Below, piece by piece: positions 34,752 to 48,540 of a stretch of 64,000 bases of DNA; the first letter of the stretch is position 1, and each line of letters begins with the position of its first letter. Source of the DNA: Quercus robur. Lineage: Eukaryota > Streptophyta > Magnoliopsida > Fagales > Fagaceae. The notes below the pieces were generated by a model. That model was given only the letters and a program-made list of their open reading frames with translations, did no database searches and was not told the origin of the DNA. The stretch covers positions 56,979,854 to 57,043,853 of the forward strand of contig NC_065536.1 in the NCBI RefSeq assembly GCF_932294415.1. Reading direction: 5' to 3'. Made by a program: the position numbers and the translations under genes.

Positions 34752-37700
34752 ACATTAGGAATTGATGCTTCTCCAAAAAAATTTAGGACTTGATGGCAAG
34801 TGCCTTTCTATTAAATGTGATAAGTCACGGGTTCAAGTGAATACGACATTTTTTATATGAAATAGTTTCATTTTATTGGTTGGAGGACCAAATGGCTATC
34901 GTCCTTTAGGAATGAATAATTTTTCCACTTTCACTACCATAAGAATTCATTTGCATTTTTGTTTGTTTTGTTGATACCTCTCCTAAGATCGATTGCTTCT
35001 TTCATCTATTATATCATACTACAAAAATGATTTGGCACTAGCTAGTGATGTAGATGTGAGTGAATTCAGAGAACGAAATGCCTTTACTGGTACCCTTATT
35101 CAAAAGGGAGAGGTAACCTGAAAATGCCACTCCCCTCCGGGGAAAAAAATTGACCCCATTGTTGATGAGTAACCATATTTTTTTTTTCATTGTTTCATGT
35201 GTTCTTAAGGAGGAAGAGCTCTTTTCGAATCCATTCAAACATATCTCAAATTCTTTTCCGAAATACAGCCTTAGTTCATTGGATGTCGTTCACTATATTC
35301 TTGAATTATAGCATTTGTTTGTACAACCATAATGAATGCCTCTTTTTTAAAAAGAAATTAATGAACTTGCCTTGTGCTCCCTACTTAGAAGTTAGAATTA
35401 TGCTCACAGAGTAAAAGAAAGAATAATAAGAGTTTGTGTTTTGGTTTTCTTACTTGAAAATATTTCAAGTGTTATAACTACTTTTATATTTATATTCAAA
35501 CGTAAGTACATATACATATAAAGGTTTGTTTATAAGATAACAGAGAATTATGCTATTATATTTTGATTACATGAGAATTCCTAAATACTATCAAATTGCT
35601 TTGGAGTTATTTTGATTACATAAGAATTCTTGCATTCCATCAGATTGCTTTGGAGATTTTAGTGGCTATGATTGATGATCATCCAATGCCTTGATTTTAG
35701 CGGTAGATAATGTTGTCTCAATACTGAGACATGCACAACTTGATTGCCTGTAAATTCTTTGCATGTTTAATGTGTAGAACGTCACGTTAGAGCTGAATTA
35801 CGTCAGGTGCTTGTAATGCTGAAGAAAAAGGTTAGTTGAGAGCTCTAATCATTTCAAGAAGCAACTTAATACTATATAAGTGATTATGACATATTCATGA
35901 CTATACCAATCCCACAAAGTTGATAATTAGGCACAATAATACAATAATATTTTGAAGGATTATTGATAATATATTGAGAAAGTGCAGGACATGCATCTAG
36001 AAGTAGGTCTATCACACTATAAGCATGTGATTAACGTAATGTAAACTTTTTGGGGTTGTTGAAATGACAGATTTGAGGTTCTTATACATCCATGATCCAT
36101 TAATGAGTGACAAAAAGAAAAAATCCTAAGCAGAAAAAACAATTTGCTAGCTTATCCTCTTCAGTCACAGGTATAGTTGTGCGCACACAGGATCACAGAG
36201 ATAAGTAGAATATGTTGCACAATTGGTTGTGGGAACAATTGGCCCTACTAAGAACTACCACACCTTCTTTGTCTTTGTATAAGTGGGACTTTGGCTCCAT
36301 ACATTATCACACCCTTAGAACCAGTGAAGGACCACTCATTCACATGGTTGATACTTATAAAAAGATAAAAAGCACCAAAAACAATAGAAGAAAGAAAGAA
36401 AGAGAACAAAATATTGTAATGTGCTTTGCCACATTATAAAACGAAAAAGATGATCAAATTAAATGTTATTACGATATACAAACGTCATATATACTCCTAT
36501 ATAAATTTGAATTGGTGTAAAACACTGTAATAATGGCACTTGTATGATTAAGCTTGCCATGTTAGCTTCATGGATATGAAGATGAAAAGCCATGGGAAAA
36601 AAGCCATATCAATCTAATGATACTTCGACATCAACGTTTGCTTTCAGGACTTGTCCTTTGTTGTCTGCTTCAACATTTAAAGTTCTTTGTAAAGTTTCTT
36701 TTTATCCTTCTGTAATTGTCAATAAGATCATCATTCATGAATAGGACTTTCTAAGTATCCAAATGGTTAAGATTGCACTCTTATCACTGATAAGAAGATT
36801 GATTATGTACTTGGTAGCTATAAGATTGATTAAGATGATGTACATGGAATGTTCTGAATTATATTTTCAGATGTCGGTACATGCAAAAGAAAACAAGTAT
36901 ATTTTCCTTATTGTCTGCTCGTAACAGCTTTCTCTTTCTCTTCTATGCTCTGAATTATTGTACCATCTCCACCACCTATTATCTTGAGTGCTGTTCCACG
37001 GGATATCAATTACATGTCGATGCTATAACCCAAAAAAAATTCAATACTTTGCTTTGTGGATGGTAGGTGCACATGTTAAAGAAGTTCCCAAGACTGAAAT
37101 ATATCGTGCTGTGTGCTTTTGTGTGTCACAATTTATGTTTCTAATGTTTGTGTACTGATTCCTGAAGGCTTTAAGTTTTTCACCTACACTAATCAAAGAG
37201 CTTAAACTGTTAACTTCATGTGGTTCATTATTTTCTGGACTTCTTTTGACAAATCTTCTAACTTTTGATGATCAAGCAATTCTCTTATGAAAGAAATGAT
37301 CAGTGTATTACTTTGTCTCTTACTTACAATCGCATGTGGATTAATTTTTTTTGCTAAGAGTACATCTACTTATTGTTGAAAGTTGGCAAAACACAATTAT
37401 ACCTTGAAAAAAATGAACATAGTTGTACACAAGCAAATAAGTTAAGGAATATTGTTTTTTCACATTCTTTGATATACACTCTGTACACACAACATTCACA
37501 CTTTTACGTTAAGTGTAATTTTTTTCAACAATGTCCAAGTTTAACACATGATGTATGTCCAAGTGAATATTAGACATTAAAGCCCACAAGCTAATAGCTA
37601 ACCCCCAAAAACACTAACTTAATTAGTTAGCCCTTTGATATCTCCTTGTCCACATCTATCAAATCCCATTTGAAGGTTCTTTTAAAAAGGTTCCTTTGTT

Positions 37701-40277
37701 GTAAACACATACAAAAAGCAAACTCTCAATCGCATATCGTTTTGTTTGTCACTTTAGGCAATTTGATTTGACACCGGGATGACTATTTTACACCTATAAA
37801 CATGATAAAAACCCAGAGTGATCTATTTCTCTCTACTTTATTTGTACAAAAGAATCAGCTTTGTGGCGTGAGAAATCAGTCATCACTGTACTTGAAAGGA
37901 GAATAAGTGAGAGGTATCAAGCATAATTTTCTAGCCAACTTTACTTCATTTTCACTCATCCATAGAGTAAAATGGATATAGATGCTAGTAACACAAATGA
38001 CAGGTCTTAAAAGACAGTACAAAGACAATTGAAATTGGAATCCTGGGTACATTTACTCTGTCCAGTTGGTGATTATTTGCCAGTACTATAGATCAGTCAA
38101 ACCAATGCTGAACTTGCACTAACTATAACATTGATGCATGGAAAGAGCATTGAAGTCTGAATTTACAATCTTTTTGAACTGGCACCAAGGGTGTTGACTG
38201 TTGAGTAGTCACGTCAACTAAAAATTACCATGAAAAATGTGTGGGATTTAATATAAGCAGTAAAATAAACCATATCTGCGTGACACTCACAGTTTGACTA
38301 GAATTTGCTTTTTTTTTTTTTCACTGTTCCTCTTGATTTTGAGACCATAATTTTCTCTGTTTACCTTGAGGGTTTATTTAATTTGTTTATTGATTTTTTT
38401 ATATATGAAAAGAGAAGGATATTTTATCTATGCGTTATATTTTTTTTTTTTTTTTTGATAATCTTTATCTATGCGTTATATAATATACCCTTGAAGCAGG
38501 AATTTTTTAGAGTAGAAAAAGTGGCTAATTCCTCTCTCTCTCTCTCTCTCTCTCAATGTGTTTTTCTTAAACAAATTTAACAAAAGACACCACCGTTACT
38601 GAGATACTCTGCTGCAATAGAAACTACAAACTAAATAGTATCTAGTTTTGGCACGGCTCTTGTAGTAGGTAGAAACTTTCTAAAAATAACCATAAACCTA
38701 GCTTTAAAATTTGTATTGAGTTGTGATTGTTTGCCTAGACCAATGGCTATACATGTGAGAGCACATGAGATTTTAAAAACCTACTAGAAATTTTGAGATC
38801 CAAATCAAGAACTATGCCCTCCTCGTTGATACAATTGGCCGGTTCTTCAGTAGAAAAAAGAAAACAATTGCTCTTTTTGTGTATCATAGTCATAGAAGAC
38901 CATATACCATTATTATTAAATGTTGACCTTTCTCATGTAAGTTTACTGAGCCCTGCACGTTCTTAAAACCAATCACAATGACAAATATCTCATGCGTTTA
39001 TGATTACATGAAATGAACCTTGCACAGATTGAAAGGAAGATGTATGAGATGCGTGAGTTTGTGGATATGTCAGAGTGTGTTCCAGCGAGAGAGAGAGAGA
39101 GAGAACAGATATTGCAAGTGCATTCATAGACCATGTCTAATGTTTTTTTTTTCAATGAATGATTCCTGGTGCTCTTAAAAACACTCAGTATTTTTTTCTT
39201 GGTAATCAAGTCTCAAAGTGTATTGAAGATTCATAATCCATATCTGACTCGAAAATTTTATAGGACTAAAGGCTTGGAACCTGCTGTTATTGTTTGTAAT
39301 TAAGTCTCAAAAACCAGAGGGATTTAATCTGAAAACTCACAAGTCACTAGTCAAAACCCCATATTTATGAGAGGAGGAAGTATCATTAATCCTCAAGGTT
39401 GTCACTGGCTAACTTTTGCATAAAAATATAAAATTAGTTACAGGATTTAAATAATGTAGACATGAATATCAACTAGTCCAGCGGTCTAAGAAGTATGAAC
39501 AAGTTGTTTTGACTTTTGAGCTTTCGGGTTTGCAACTTTGCACTCTGGCTGTCTGGCATGGAACACAAGGTCTGGTTTAGTCCTCGATTTTCGCACATTA
39601 TCTGTATACCTAAAATGTGGTTCAGTGCCAAAGCATAGAAGGCAAAAGCTTCACCAATCAAAAAGCATTCAAAATATGATTCTCCATGAATTTCTACCTA
39701 ATTAAGTAATAGGCAATGTGAACGCAAGAACCAAATTCCCTATTTTATAATCATGGGCTCATTTCTTTTTCTATTGGAGTCAGAAGTCAGAACACACATT
39801 TTTTTTAATTTTTGCTCATTGAGTTAGGACACACACAGAGAGATAGTCAGATAGATAGTGAAGGCATCCAAGACATTGACATATATTTATGGAGGCATGT
39901 GGATTTTTTTGATAACCTGCACTAAATTTAGTGGTATAAGGCTAAAACTATAAGGTACCCCAATCCATTCTATATGTGTATGCGTTTGATATTGAGTTTG
40001 CATAAAATAAAATACATATAAGTAGAAAAACGCGGCTTCAAGATCTCTGAAAATGAGTGAGAATCATGTATAGAAAACTCGGGAAGCAGTAGTCAAAAGA
40101 AATTTGCCCCCACACAAGTTGTATTAGGATATCTTTAAAGTTTTCACTTTATCTGGGAAATGTTCTCTGCATTTCTCAGACCACAAAATAAGCAACATAA
40201 ATTTCAAATAGATAAACTTCAGACACTTTTAGTAAGGTTTTTTTATATTGGTTTTGTTTGCACATTGGATAAGATAG

Positions 40278-40318
<41 letters not shown>

Positions 40319-41400
40319 CAGTGGTTCATTGTTTTCTTCTACAATGGAAAAGATTTGGGATAACAAAAAAAGTGGTAAGAATATATAATATTAGGTGGAG
40401 CTAGCTGGGATAAAGCTGGGAATATGTTTGCTTAAGCTAATACAAAATTTGGAAAGTTAAAACAAATTTGAGATGGAAAAAGAATTGGATTGGCAACTTG
40501 GCAAACAAAACTGAAAAAAGGACATAATTTGGAATTTGCAACCACATTGACAAATTTGTTACTTCTTAGGTAATCCTATACTTTCAAGAATTGGAGAACA
40601 ATGAGGCACTCTTCTCTTTGAGGGATCTCACCAAATCACTGATATTTTATAGTACTAATGGGAATATTATTTGTAACAATTACAAGTGATCGATTTAATT
40701 GGAAGGACCTAAATGTTAAATTGTCTAGCTGAAGTATAATTTTTCTATTTTGTTTTCTCGAGCATCGGCATCTTAATTTGGTTTTATGATTCCACAATCC
40801 TCATCCTCATGCATGATCGTGCAAAAGTAATTATTTATTTACATGTGCTAGAGCATGTTTAGACGATTTTTTTAATAAGAAAAATAGTTAAGTATAGGAA
40901 TTTTAAAAAAAAAATACATGTAATTATAAACATTTATTTTAGTGCAAAAAGTAGAAAATATGGGGAATGGGATAAAGATGTAAAGTAAATTTTAGGAGTT
41001 TGAACTTTGAAGTGTATTATTTTCCTTATTGGCCTTATTATTTGAAAATTTTAAAACTTCTTGTGATTAATAATTTAATATGTGATGGTACTCTCTAGAC
41101 CATTTAAAAATAAGATCATACAAAAAAGTTGTATCATCTTAATAATAATATATGTAAAAAGGTTAATTACTCTTTATCTATATTTAATTGCTTGGGTTGA
41201 GTTACTTTTGTCAACAGAAGACTTAAAATTTTGTATTATACCCATTTGTGTTTCACTTTGTCAAGATTAGTAAACATTGTCGTCCAAGCACAAGCAAATC
41301 TAGTGCTGGCAATGCATCATTTTACCCATTTGTGATTTGGAAAATTGTCACTTTAGAAGCTTAGAAAAAATATATATACACTTTGACCACATTTGGTAAT
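34752..41400. other. 6.6 kb without recognisable genes
   Basis: I find no exon, RNA gene or complete transposon here. Short reading frames up to about 90 codons have no recognisable motifs. Present are T tracts (38309-38321, 38440-38457, 40280-40318), CT/GA microsatellites (about 38534-38554 and 39087-39103) and a few tga/caa-rich words. Unidentified old repeats are likely. Confidence 0.5.
40280..40318. repeat. Poly-T tract, 39 nt
   Basis: An uninterrupted homopolymer. It could be the tail of a minus-strand retroposon, but no target duplication was found. Confidence 0.95.
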
Positions 41401-41426
41401 AAGTTTAACAAGAAGTTTTTTGCAAA

Positions 41427-41915
41427 CCAAGTGAATATCATATGAATAAAGTGCAAATGTGATTTGTTCCGTTAGAAGAAATTAAAGTACAGACAATAAA
41501 AAAGTGATTGACATTTTTATATTCATAAATATACCATATATTAATCAAGTGAATATATCATATGAATAAAGTGCAAATGTGATTTATTCCCTTAGAAGAA
41601 ATTAAGAACAGACAATGGAAATGCGATTTACAGACAAAGAAAAATGGGGTGTTGAATTCAGATCAAAATAGCATAACCAAATCAAGTTCAATCTTTGAAA
41701 AATATTAACAATTAAAAAGTACTTGAATGAAAATCTGATTTACATTTTTTCTTTTCATGAGTATATTACAGACAAAGAAAAAGGTTTAAGTAGTCCTTAT
41801 AAATTCAAAAGTTGGGGGGTCGGGGGGAATGGGGTGTTGAATTCAGATTTGAATAATTTCAATCAGTCTTTGAAAAATGTTCACAAATAAAAAGTATACT
41901 TGAATGAAACTTGAC
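41427..41915. repeat. Two interleaved local tandem duplications
   Basis: The block aagtgaatat...atgaataaagtgcaaatgt...tagaagaaatta is present near 41427 and again near 41549. A second block (acagacaaagaaaaa, ggggtgttgaattcagat, tctttgaaaaat-tt, aaaaagta-acttgaatgaaa) is present at about 41630-41735 and 41770-41910. Spacing differs because one copy has gained a ggggggtcggggggaatgg stretch. Neither is coding. Confidence 0.8.
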
Positions 41916-42290
41916 CAAAACAAGAAAGCCAGTAAGCTAAAGTAATCTATTATGTATTCCTTTTTCTTCTTCTTCTTCTTTTTCTCAAAATCTTCCAAAT
42001 TTGGCTGATCAATGAAAAGAAAACTCAGTTTGGTATTGGCTTACTGGCTGTCAAAGTCATAACTGAAAGCAAATGACAGGGATGGTGTAGATCTTGGTAA
42101 GTTGCCAAACCCAAGAATTGATGCCCACATTTATTTGCCACCTTAAATTTACCTACTACAATGTGTTTCCATGGGCAGCAAAATTGAAGGGCATTGATGG
42201 GCCTGAAAAGAAAGTATGTGGTGTTTTTTTAGTATCATCAGAGCAGTGCAGTACAAACCTTTGATTATATTTAGAGAAACAAAACTATAG

Positions 42291-42349
<59 letters not shown>
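42291..42349. repeat. Poly-A tract, 59 nt
   Basis: A homopolymer preceded by aacaaaactatag. It may be a retroposon tail, but no coding relic was recognised upstream. The rest of 41916-43211 holds no gene that I can name. Confidence 0.95.
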
Positions 42350-42352
<3 letters not shown>

Positions 42353-43220
42353 TTGTGAAGGTAGGTTCAGTTTGTCAAGGCCATTCATGGAGTTTGGTAT
42401 TGCCAATTCTGTACCCAACCCAAAAATGTGTACACCAAAGAACAAGTAAGCTTTGCATTGACAATAAACTAGGATCATTCATTGATGCATCATTCATGGG
42501 TGGCCACCAACTAGTGCTTAGATTGCCTAGGATTGTCAATAAACTAGTGCTTTGCATCATTTGGGTTGTCCTTTACATATCCATCAATATTTAATTTAGT
42601 AAAATTAAAAGGCAATGTTGTAAGTGAAAGTAATTAATGTGTGTAAGTTGTAGCCTCTTGTTTTAGTCCCCCAGAAGAGCATTTATGTGAAGCTATGTTA
42701 ATTAGCATTGTTTATAATTCGAAATTCAGAGGTAAAAGTTGGGTGAACATAGAATTACTATTTGGATCTCTTAGTCGACATAGTACATTCCATATAAAGG
42801 CTGAATTATAGGTTGCATTAATGGTGAATTATACTTGACTAAATAAGCAAAATACTAGTATTTCGTTTAGATGACAGAAACGGAAGTCTTTGCAGAATAG
42901 ACCAATTTGGATCATGGTCTGCTGAGGGTTATCCACATCACAATCAATCAAACTAAACTAAACTCATTGATGAAAAAATGCACGCGGTTATATATCATTG
43001 ATGAAGATGAGCTGTTACCTACCTAATTAATTTTGATGAGGATTTGATTTTTGGATTGCAATCCATCAAAGCATTTGATGGTGCCAGAATAAGCCATACC
43101 AATCACATTGATGCAAATGTAATATTGTATCAAAAACACATATCACGTTGAAAGATATGGGATTGCTTTGGGTATTTATGTTTGCCCTCACAACTTGAAA
43201 GTGATGTCTTCTTAAAATTA

Positions 43221-43628
43221 GGGTAATTACATTTTACTACCTTAAATTATACCTTCCAAATTACACTTGCACCTTAAACTTTTAGAATACATGGTTAACA
43301 CTGTAAATTATAATTCGTATTACACTTTACACACCGTCGTTAATTTGGCCGTTATCTTAGATAAAAAACCAAAGTTTATGGTGCAAAATGCAAATGAGAG
43401 CATAATTTAGAGTAGTATGGTATAATTTTTTTCTTTGTTTTTAAGGGATTGAGAAGATGGGCAATTAAGTCTTTTCACATAATTCCATCCAAGATAATGA
43501 TAGAATTACTGGCGGGATGCAAAATGTAACATGTATTATAGTTTAGGATGCTAATCGTGCATTCTAAAAGTTTAGAGTGCAATATGTAATTTGAGGTATA
43601 ATTTAGGGTGGTAAAGTGTAATTTTTTC
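43221..43628. mobile_element. Mutator-like MITE with perfect 9-bp target duplication
   Basis: TTAAAATTA lies at 43212-43220 and 43629-43637. The arms are inverted for at least 120 bp: the left starts gggtaattacattttacta and the right, as reverse complement, gaaaaaattacactttacca, and both continue with taaattatacct and aaacttttagaata/gcac words. It is a 408-bp foldback without coding sequence. From 43638 to 44789 nothing else is recognisable. Confidence 0.92.
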
Positions 43629-44803
43629 TTAAAATTATTTTAGAGTCATTTTCTATTGGATGGTCTTGATTTTATACTATAGCGAAAGACAATAAACCTG
43701 TTTTAGAGGAAAGAGAATCACCCAAAAAAATAATTAATTATATCTCTTATGAAGAAGTCAAAAGTAATTCAATTAAAAAAAGGCATAAGTTATCAATTTA
43801 TCAAAATCTACAAAAGTTTCATAAAAAAGTGAATTAATTTGTACTAAGGACATGCCTTGTGGACATAATCAAGGGACAACATATCATGTTATTTTAACTT
43901 AACGTGGTCTAATCCCAAACCATCCAAACTATATATTGGGGTACCGTGTCAATTCTCCATTGCCTTAAGATGTAATGTTAAAATCACAAAAAATAATATA
44001 ATTTGTACCACAACTTACCTACATGGTAAGTTGTGAATAATAAAAATGTGATAGTATATTCATGTGAAGACATACCTCAATCAGTCACAACTTACCACAT
44101 AAGTAAGTTATAGTACAAATTATTTTATTTGATATATTCCTAGCATTCCTAGTAAATCTTAGGTATGAAAGTTTTTTAAACTAATTAGCAGCCATTTTGG
44201 CCATTTGCACGCAAGTCCTGGCACGTGTGCAGCACTTTATTTCAATGACTATTAAGCACTCAGAAATCAGTCAAATCACTGGTTATGTTTTCTATGTTTT
44301 ACTCTAAATTCTTATTTTCCCTTTTTACTAATGGCTTGCATTATTGCGATAAATTCAACGCAACTATGGTATTACTTCTTTGGTCGTAATGATTTCTTAA
44401 GCCGTGTATGTCGATTAACTCATATCACTAAGTTTGATCAACTTCTAGTTTCATTTACACTGTCTTATTTCATAAATTGGCCACTTAAAAGAGTAGGACG
44501 CTTTGTATAAAAATAAAAAGAATAATAAGAAAAAGCAATTAAACAATTTAACAGAGACCGTGTGTGAGAGTTCTTACTTCTTAGTATATTGTCCTGAATG
44601 CTCAACTGATTATAATTGATAGATATGAAAATAAGTGTAATCCAAATAATTGGATGATGTAACATAGCATTTACCTCACTCAATAAATAAAGAGTAACGG
44701 CTGCACTCAACGATTTTCCATTAATCTTTTTCATCAGCACCAATCATAAAAATAACTAAGCATTACTCCACAATGAAAATACCTTTAACGAGCCCTCTAA
44801 CGG

Positions 44804-44969
44804 ACCACAGCACACCCTTGGTGCAATGGTCACTCCACAAGTATAAATACTTGTGGGGTGTGGAGGGTAAGGGCCAGGGTTCAAGTCTCCAAGAGGGAGC
44901 TTCACATACATATACACTTAGATTATGCTAGAGTATAAATTTTATCTTGTAAAAAATAAAATAAAAAAA
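44804..44969 (+). mobile_element. tRNA-derived SINE with 14-bp target-site duplication
   Basis: The 166-bp element is framed by gagccctctaacgg at 44790-44803 and 44970-44983, identical copies. Box A of the RNA polymerase III promoter, tggtgcaatgg, is at 44819-44829 and fits TRGYNNARNGG; box B, gttcaagtc, is at 44879-44887 and fits GWTCRANNC. The tail is A-rich with interspersed T (tcttgtaaaaaataaaataa). The body resembles Au-type plant SINEs, but this assignment is from memory and not from alignment. Confidence 0.93.
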
Positions 44970-45393
44970 GAGCCCTCTAACGGTCACCAAGGAATGCTAG
45001 CATGAAGTCAACAAGCTTCAACCATGGAAAGGGTACACGATATTAATATATACTTGTGATCTAGTTTTACTCCTCTCAAGTGACTGAATTTGCCATTAGA
45101 GGCCCTTTGGACTTCGACTGGCACTACACCGATGTCTTAGTTCTTTTCCTCCTTAATTCTTTCTTTGCAAGAAAACTCGTAGGCCATTAGTCATCCACTC
45201 ACTTTAACAATGAATCAATTGAGATTTTCAGTTTCATCAATAATCATCTGAAATTCTAAGAATAAGTGGGCAACATTTTACTATTTAGCAAATCATCACC
45301 TTCTTATTAAAAAATAAATAATTTGAAGAGAAGGTTAAATAAATAAAATTTATTAAACATAATTGAAGTCTATCTTTAAATAAAGTACATTTA

Positions 45394-45657
45394 GGGTGTG
45401 TTTGGATACCGTTTATTTGCTGAAAACTGAAAACTTATTACTGAAAATACTGTGGCAAAATAATTTTAAAACATGAACAGTAGCCATGGGTCCCAATTTT
45501 AAAACACTTTTGTGGATCTTCATTTGTCGGCTGAACAGTAGTCATGGGTCCCAGTTTTAAAACACTACCGCAGGTCTTCATTTTAAAATGTGAACAGTAA
45601 CTGTGGGAAATTCAGAATGCAGACGTGGGAAACACACCGTGTAATCCAAACTCACAC
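45394..45657. mobile_element. PIF/Harbinger-like MITE with TTA duplication
   Basis: The element starts gggtgtgtttggat and ends atccaaactcacac, an inverted match of 12 of 14, with TTA on both sides (45391-45393; 45658-45660). Inside, a gaacagtag-catgggtccca block is repeated (near 45475 and 45535), with a third, weaker gaacagtaac at 45591. Confidence 0.8.
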
Positions 45658-46019
45658 TTAAGTTTTTAATGTATCATCATTTGAGATTATCTCAATTATT
45701 GATTGATTTATATAACAATGGAGTAGACAACATAAGTTTGGTGTTATTTTTTTCCCATTCCAAAAGGATGAATTGAAATATTTTAGTCCCACTCCATTCT
45801 TAAAACCAAAATTTTTGACAATCCAATCCAACTCATAAAATCCGACTTAACTTGACGGGTTGAATCGAATAAAGTCAGTTTTGATGAATCGACGGGTTGG
45901 CTGCACACGCCAATCAAACTCTTAACAATCAAGTTGAGTTGAATCGAGGCGATTTTGGTGAATCAGAATGGTCGGCTGTACACGCCTACCTACAACAATT
46001 ACAAATTGTGGCATTTTTT

Positions 46020-46405
46020 TCAGTTCACGAGCCTTGTCGCGGTCCCTTGCGATAGAGCTCATGTTTAATCACTCTAATAATTCATGTTGGGATCACGAAA
46101 AGGTTGTAAATTAGAAAACAAAAACATTAGCGGCCAAAACGCGTGGAAATCTCTTATAAGAGTGACGTCTGGCCAATAGGAAAGAGCCGCGTGTGGCGTC
46201 AACACGGCTTTATTAAGAGTACCCGCATTGCCTTTGCCTATCAATGTTACAATAAAGTGCACACCTTTGGACTCATCGTTGTGCTCAAAGCCTCTATCAT
46301 CCATTTTCCCAAACTCTTTTTTCTAAAAGAGTCAGAGCTCACTTTGCAGCCATGGACTCCACCATACTAAAATCTACGACTGCTCTGCTGACCTCATACC
46401 GGCAA
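46020..46405 (+). pseudogene. Possible promoter and first-exon relic, unidentified
   Basis: GC content rises locally and the sequence has promoter-like words: a ggccaatag CCAAT box (about 46172), gacgtctgg and a pyrimidine-rich leader. An ATG in good context (gcagccatggac, 46352) opens MDSTILKSTTALLTSYRQ before a T tract. The composition is that of an organelle-targeting start, but I do not recognise the gene and no downstream exon is seen. Flanks 45661-46019 and 46406-48260 contain nothing else I can name. Confidence 0.3.
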
Positions 46406-48261
46406 TTTTTTTTTTTTTAAAAAGATTAATAGTCCAATAAATGATATGGTAATTGCTGGTTTATATAACATTCCATTTTTATAGGGGAATAGAAATAGAA
46501 TAGATCCAATTGAGAGTTAAGGATGTTTAGAACTTAGAGCAATAATTGCAACCATTCTTAAATGTTCAATAGCAACTTCTTTTAATGCTTCTTAAATGGT
46601 AAAGTTTTATTGGTGGGGTCAGTTTTATTTGTTGGAGCTCCTGATATAAATTTTCACCTGAAATTTCAGTCTCATCAAGATAAAATCAACTATTTTCTTT
46701 TTTCTTTTTTTATATAGGAAACTCATTAACTTTATTCAATATCTGAATGAGAAATTACATCATGAGATAACATGTGTTGTAAGAAACATGGTTTCTTTTC
46801 GATCCAAATAAAATAGTTATTTATCAGAAATGAGTGTTTTATTAACAAATCAACTATTTTTGTTATTTTGCGATGTTCTATGTTGTGCATGAAATTGTAA
46901 GGTTTATTTGATCACCACGGCTTTAGGAGCATATTTATGTGTTACTAATTACAAGATTAAGGCTAAGATGTGTGGGCTTCTATGGCTTAGATTTTTATAA
47001 CTCAATTATATTGCTCAATTTTCCCATAAAAACAATAAAGATTAAAAAGTGTGAACTTGAGCATATTTAACATTCAATTGCAAATTAACAATACAAGCCT
47101 TTTTTTAGTTAGTCAATTGCAATGAAAATAATATTTTAGTAATAATAAATTTGGAATTTTGGTCAAACAATGACAAGCCGAGGCATGAAAGACTCAATTT
47201 TTTAAAGAATATTCAAGTCTTTTGCAATTGGCAAAGCCTATAAATTAATGCAATAAACTTTTTTTTAACTTGTTTCCTTTAGAACACAACAATCTGACAT
47301 TTCATCATATAGCTCAGATCAACTCCGCACAAGTGGTTGAGGACCTGAAGCCAAAAATCCACCAAAAGAACGAATTTCTTTGGCTTGAAATCTCTCAAAT
47401 TAAAGAAAAAGAACCCTTTATATTTAAAAATAATCTTTTTCTTCACACTTAGTTTTTAAATGCTCATATGTACGGTTATACAAGCACTTTTCCTAACCTA
47501 CACAACATTTAATTTTTTTTTCTTTCTTTTTTGTTGCTAAACACAACATTTAATAGTTAGATAACTTCACTTTACCATATTAATTTAACTTACATGAAGG
47601 TTACTCTTTTAATTCTTCACTTTTAAAAAGCTTCGTTTAATTACAATCAGGTTTAACTTAATTCAATGTTAAAACGTACTTAGCACTTATTAAAAAAAAA
47701 AAAAAAAAAAAACAAAACAAAGTAAAGTTACTACTCTACATAATCAAATCCCAACATCAAGCAGCAGTTGACCTTCAACCATGTTTACCATACGGGAGAT
47801 ATCGTTGACACTAAGAAAGAGTTCATCAACCTTTGTGTTCCCTTTTGTGCACTTCGATATTGGAAAAAGAATAGAGAGAAGAGAAAAGGCCTAATTTGTA
47901 GGGTTTATTTATACACCCTTTATAATATAAGCCCTCTTCTTCAAATTTCAATGTTTGAGATACATTATTGTGTTGCTTCTTAGGAGGTAAATAATATCAT
48001 TCTTTTTTTAATATTATTGTTGTTGTTATTATCCAGAAAGATATTTTTATATGAAATGACATAATCGTTTGTTCACTAAGATTTACGAAATAAAAATTTT
48101 AATTATGAAATAAAGAGGATATATTCCGTGACGATATGTTTTGTTGTTCATAAATAATGTTGTGTGTATATACAATGTATTTTTGGATCTCATGGTAATT
48201 CCCTTTAGAAACAATTATTAACACAAATTTCCTTCTTTTTTTGGGGATAATCATTGGGAAA

Positions 48262-48540
48262 ATGCCATTAAAGTTGCCTATCTTGTCCAAATGACAGCAA
48301 ACAACAGGGGATGGAGATGGGAGGAAAGAATGGAAACTCAAATCCACATTCGGATCAGCTTGATTTATGGTGTTACATACTTCTGTTGTTGTCATTGGAG
48401 CTCTGTCTGCAAGAGCAACAATAGCCTGATCTGATAATACGTATCTTAAGCTCTCATATTGCAAATGAGCCATTATGGTGTTACATACTTCTGTTGTTAT
48501 CATTGGAGCTCTGAGGCGATTGTCTGCTTGGACAAATTTC
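48262..48540 (-). pseudogene. HRDC-region fragment of an RRP6-like 3 exoribonuclease
   Basis: On the minus strand an open stretch contains ESLRYVLSDQAIVALAD followed by an NTINQADPNVDLSFHS block and SPSPVVCCHLD. This matches my recollection of the HRDC domain and following segment of plant RRP6-like 3 proteins, nuclear or plastid 3'-5' exoribonuclease relatives. The exact family needs a search. A 39-bp block (encoding RAPMTTTEVCNTI) is duplicated 115 bp apart with a single base difference, once before and once after the ESLRYV segment. There are no flanking exons, so this is a duplicated exon relic lying 0.36 kb from the BURP gene and divergent to it. Confidence 0.6.

Noticed and set aside
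34820..34850. gggttcaagtg, resembling a SINE B box
   Set aside because: The final C of the B box is missing, and no A box or target duplication was found.
47270..47452. 60-codon open frame with charged residues
   Set aside because: No recognisable motif, no splice context and no homologous copy in the window.
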